DNA of 64,000 bases from Streptosporangium sp. NBC_01755 (GTDB lineage: Bacteria > Actinomycetota > Actinomycetes > Streptosporangiales > Streptosporangiaceae): positions 3,286,001 through 3,350,000 of the forward strand of contig NZ_CP109131.1 in NCBI RefSeq assembly GCF_035917995.1, read 5' to 3'. A program made the translations under genes and the position numbers. Each line of letters begins with the position of its first letter. The first letter of the stretch is position 1. The notes below the pieces were generated by a model. The model ran no database searches, was not told where the DNA came from, and saw only the letters and a program-made list of their open reading frames with translations. This document shows, in pieces, positions 63,522 through 64,000 of the stretch.

Positions 63522-64000
63522 GGGATCGGCACCACCGTGATGTCCCGGCACGCGATGTCAGCCGTAGTCGTCCCAGCGTCGGGCACCTGCACCACGTACT
63601 TGACGACCGCGTAGTAGACCACCCCCGGCGTCAGGCCCTCCAGCACGGACTCGCGGGAGCCGTAGGTGTGCCCGGATGAGCAGTTGTCGGAGCCCCATCC
63701 TCGGCTGGTGACACCGGGCACCAGGACCACCGCGCCGCCCGAGGTTCCGACCCGGACCTCCGGGGACAGGGAGATCCTGTCGGCGCCTGCGGAGTTGCCC
63801 ATCCCTCCACCGACAACGATCAGTACCCGGCCCGACGTCGGCGCGACGAACGTCAGCTCGACCGCAGGCGACCCGGCGATGTAGCTGGTGTTAGCCGGGT
63901 TCGCAATGGCAGTGATGTCCTGGCTCCACTTCGGCGGCGGGAAGTCCAGGGCCTTCACGGTCTGGCCGGCGTAGTTGCCGCCGAGCGGGGTCGGGCAGAC
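63518..64000 (-). CDS. Phage structural-type protein (partial, runs off the window)
   Basis: The frame is open from the window end (NYAGQTVKALDFPPPKWSQD), so the start probably lies beyond 64000. A GTG at 63958 is possible but interrupts the homologous-looking front. The body repeats the pattern of the previous gene: VELTFVAPTSGRVLIVVGGG, DRISLSPEVRV, YGSRESVLEGLTPGVVYYAV, DIACRDITVVPIP. Probably a tail-associated or receptor-region protein. Confidence 0.7.
   Translation of the reverse strand, partial: VCPTPLGGNYAGQTVKALDFPPPKWSQDITAIANPANTSYIAGSPAVELTFVAPTSGRVLIVVGGGMGNSAGADRISLSPEVRVGTSGGAVVLVPGVTSRGWGSDNCSSGHTYGSRESVLEGLTPGVVYYAVVKYVVQVPDAGTTTADIACRDITVVPIP

Overview
The window is GC-rich actinobacterial DNA. 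The many XRE/DUF5753 plus DUF397 pairs, GntR-type mini-regulators, AsnC and PucR regulators, GTG starts and tightly coupled small genes point to the order Streptosporangiales (Streptosporangium, Nonomuraea or relatives). That placement is an inference from gene style; no rRNA gene is present to confirm it.

Positions 1 to about 25.5 kb are mostly chromosomal. In order they hold: an ECF sigma factor with a fused membrane tail (cut by the window start), a lipoprotein, an ABC-F ribosome-protection-type ATPase, a VapBC-like toxin-antitoxin pair, a DUF4143 AAA ATPase, a MerR regulator divergent from a heterodimeric ABC exporter, a TPR repeat protein, lipoproteins and a methyltransferase remnant. 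These are followed by a GntR/DUF397 scar, an AsnC regulator divergent from a pyruvate-dehydrogenase-type E1, and a four-gene operon (polar amino-acid ABC importer plus Baeyer-Villiger-type monooxygenase) divergent from a PucR regulator.

Positions 25.5 to 43.5 kb are a mosaic. Two related clusters of small uncharacterised genes (25.7-27.0 kb and 40.1-41.8 kb) begin with the same Cys-rich N-terminal motif and the same structured RNA leader. Between them lie a GntR - XRE - DUF397 module, a GHKL ATPase fused to a PD-(D/E)xK-like nuclease domain (probable anti-phage gene), a dead ABC ATPase, a two-component system, a class A penicillin-binding protein, a lipoprotein, a GntR regulator, a HAD hydrolase and an XRE/TPR regulator. 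The block ends with an orphan hydroxymethylbilane synthase (hemC) and the C-terminal scrap of a tyrosine integrase.

At 43.59-43.64 kb lies the 3' half of a tRNA-Thr(CGU) gene on the minus strand, without its 5' half. This is the expected distal attachment site of an element integrated at that tRNA, with the element extending to the right. The element includes GntR repressors, a replication-initiator-like gene with internal iterons, an XRE regulator, a run of overlapping micro-genes, an HU-like protein, DUF2637/Spd membrane proteins, a TraB/FtsK-type DNA translocase followed by clt-like repeats, a Nudix hydrolase and a serine resolvase. This is the gene set of an actinomycete integrative and conjugative element (AICE). 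From 61.2 kb to the window end the genes run on the minus strand and are phage-like: holin candidate, endolysin amidase, DUF2746 and two paralogous structural-type proteins. The conjugative and phage blocks meet at a strong terminator, so this is either a phage-conjugative hybrid or two stacked elements.

The most notable new-looking signals are five copies of a covarying stem-loop leader shared by the chromosomal island and the mobile element; a second, two-hairpin leader repeated inside the element; the GHKL-nuclease gene; the iteron array with three copies exactly 22 bp apart; and the clt-like repeat cluster after the translocase.
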